Origin: Candidatus Atribacter hydrocarboniphilus
GTDB lineage: Bacteria; Atribacterota; Atribacteria; Atribacterales; Atribacteraceae
Direction: 5' to 3'
Length of the DNA: 6,638 nucleotides
Assembly: GCA_003542295.1 (NCBI GenBank)
Contig: DPKX01000158.1
Span: 1 to 6,638, forward strand
The position numbers and the translations under genes were made by a program. The notes beneath the pieces are model-generated. The model saw only the letters and a list, made by a program, of their open reading frames with translations, made no database searches and was not told the DNA's origin. Shown in pieces: positions 5,988-6,638 of the stretch; the first letter of the stretch is position 1, and every line of letters begins with the position of its first letter.

Positions 5988-6008
5988 CTATTAAAAGGTG
6001 TGAAAAAC

Positions 6009-6566
6009 ATGAAAATACAAGAATTGGCTGCAACGGTTGTCAATGAATTAAAACAGGTTTTTGAAAGGTTAGACGAGGATGAAGTGGAAAAATTTACCCA
6101 AGCAATAGTTGATGCCAAACGGGTATTTTTGGTTGGTGGAGGGAGAGAAGGATTATCTTTAAGAGCTTTTGCTATGAGGCTAACCCATCTCGGCAAAATT
6201 ACTCACTGGATTTGGGATGATACGACGCCGGCTATCGGTGAAGGAGATTTATTGGTTGCCACTTCTGGAGGTGGAAATGTTCCCCATATTCATCATATTG
6301 TTGTGGAATCAAAGAAAGCAGGAGCCAAAATTGCCGTTGTAACTGGTAACCCCAGTCGAGAAACCCCCAAGCTGGCAGATCTTATTCTAATGGTTCCGGC
6401 TTCAGTTTATCGAGGAGGACTTAATACTGTTCCTTCCATTCAACCCATGGGTTGTCTCTTTGAGCAGTCTCTTTATATTGTCTTTGACTTGATGGTCCTC
6501 ATCCTTGCTGATAAGATGAAAGTTAGCCGAGAAGACATGGAAAAACGCCATCGCAATGTTGAATAG
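6009..6566 (+). CDS. hxlB: SIS-domain sugar-phosphate isomerase, 6-phospho-3-hexuloisomerase (PHI/HxlB) family
   Basis: Cytoplasmic isomerase; classical PHI converts D-arabino-3-hexulose 6-phosphate to fructose 6-phosphate. The 185-residue length equals HxlB. FAMRLTHLG (54-62), the C-terminal block IQPMGCLFEQSLYIVFD (144-160) with likely catalytic E152, and the terminal H-xN-xE (181-185) match HxlB closely. Two phosphate/sugar-contacting loops differ: GGGREG (43-48) for the usual G-xGRSG, and TSGGGNV (85-91) for the SGSGET type. ATG at 6009 is preferred over the in-frame GTG at 6000 because AAGGTG (5995-6000) is then a ribosome-binding site at 8 bases; the GTG itself lies within that site. 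No hexulose-phosphate synthase (HxlA) gene is adjacent; the upstream partner is a DeoC-type aldolase instead. Probably part of the kinase-aldolase block despite the 119-base gap. Alternative: an isomerase for a different ketose phosphate. Confidence 0.88.
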   Translation: MKIQELAATVVNELKQVFERLDEDEVEKFTQAIVDAKRVFLVGGGREGLSLRAFAMRLTHLGKITHWIWDDTTPAIGEGDLLVATSGGGNVPHIHHIVVESKKAGAKIAVVTGNPSRETPKLADLILMVPASVYRGGLNTVPSIQPMGCLFEQSLYIVFDLMVLILADKMKVSREDMEKRHRNVE

Positions 6567-6638
6567 AAAGTAAAAGTTGAGTGGTAAGTGAACAGCGCCT
6601 TATAGAATGACAACGGGCGTTATAGGGGCTTGATTTAT
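6567..6638. other. Sequence after the isomerase gene, no terminator within the window
   Basis: No gene or T-tailed hairpin is seen before the window ends. Composition becomes less AT-rich from about 6590, and two related 11-base units (GCGCCTTATAG at 6595-6605 and GGGCGTTATAG at 6615-6625) recur at 20-base spacing with 9 of 11 matches. This may be the edge of a dispersed repeat or of the next leader. Confidence 0.25.

Noticed and set aside
6000..6008. GTG at 6000 as the isomerase start
   Set aside because: It lies inside the AAGGTG ribosome-binding site of the ATG at 6009 and has no such site of its own.

Overview
The window is an AT-rich bacterial carbohydrate-use locus: two divergent gene blocks around a gene-free stretch of about 685 bases. 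Ribosome-binding sites are strong (GGAGG types). The solute-binding protein has a signal peptidase I type signal and no lipobox, which fits a diderm with a periplasm. The style (many RbsABC-like parts, an FGGY kinase, a DeoC-type aldolase, no LacI or DeoR regulator alongside) resembles anaerobic fermenters such as Atribacterota or Thermotogota. That taxonomic guess is weak and rests on recollection, not on a search.

Left block, minus strand, read from 2941 down to 1: an RbsC-like permease (2941-1973), an RbsB-like periplasmic sugar-binding protein (1905-889), and an RbsA-like ATPase (816 to the window edge, second half missing). A perfect 24-bp palindrome lies between permease and binding protein. 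A strong 17-bp-stem intrinsic terminator lies between binding protein and ATPase, so the binding protein is probably made in excess over the ATPase. Together they form one CUT2-type ABC importer for a monosaccharide or similar small molecule.

Middle, 2942-3626: no credible gene. It holds several dyads (3025-3056, 3114-3129, 3471-3484), a stretch that can fold into two consecutive stem-loops (3309-3413), and a plausible extended -10 promoter for the right block (3572-3580).

Right block, plus strand: an FGGY-family sugar kinase (3627-5165), a DeoC-family class I aldolase (5212-5889) and a SIS-domain protein of the 6-phospho-3-hexuloisomerase (HxlB/PHI) family (6009-6566). The simplest model is import, phosphorylation by the kinase, isomerisation by the SIS protein and carbon-carbon cleavage by the aldolase. 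All three enzymes depart from their best-known relatives at substrate-contacting motifs, so the sugar is not identified. This trio is the best candidate in the window for an undescribed catabolic route. No RNA gene, CRISPR array or insertion sequence was seen.
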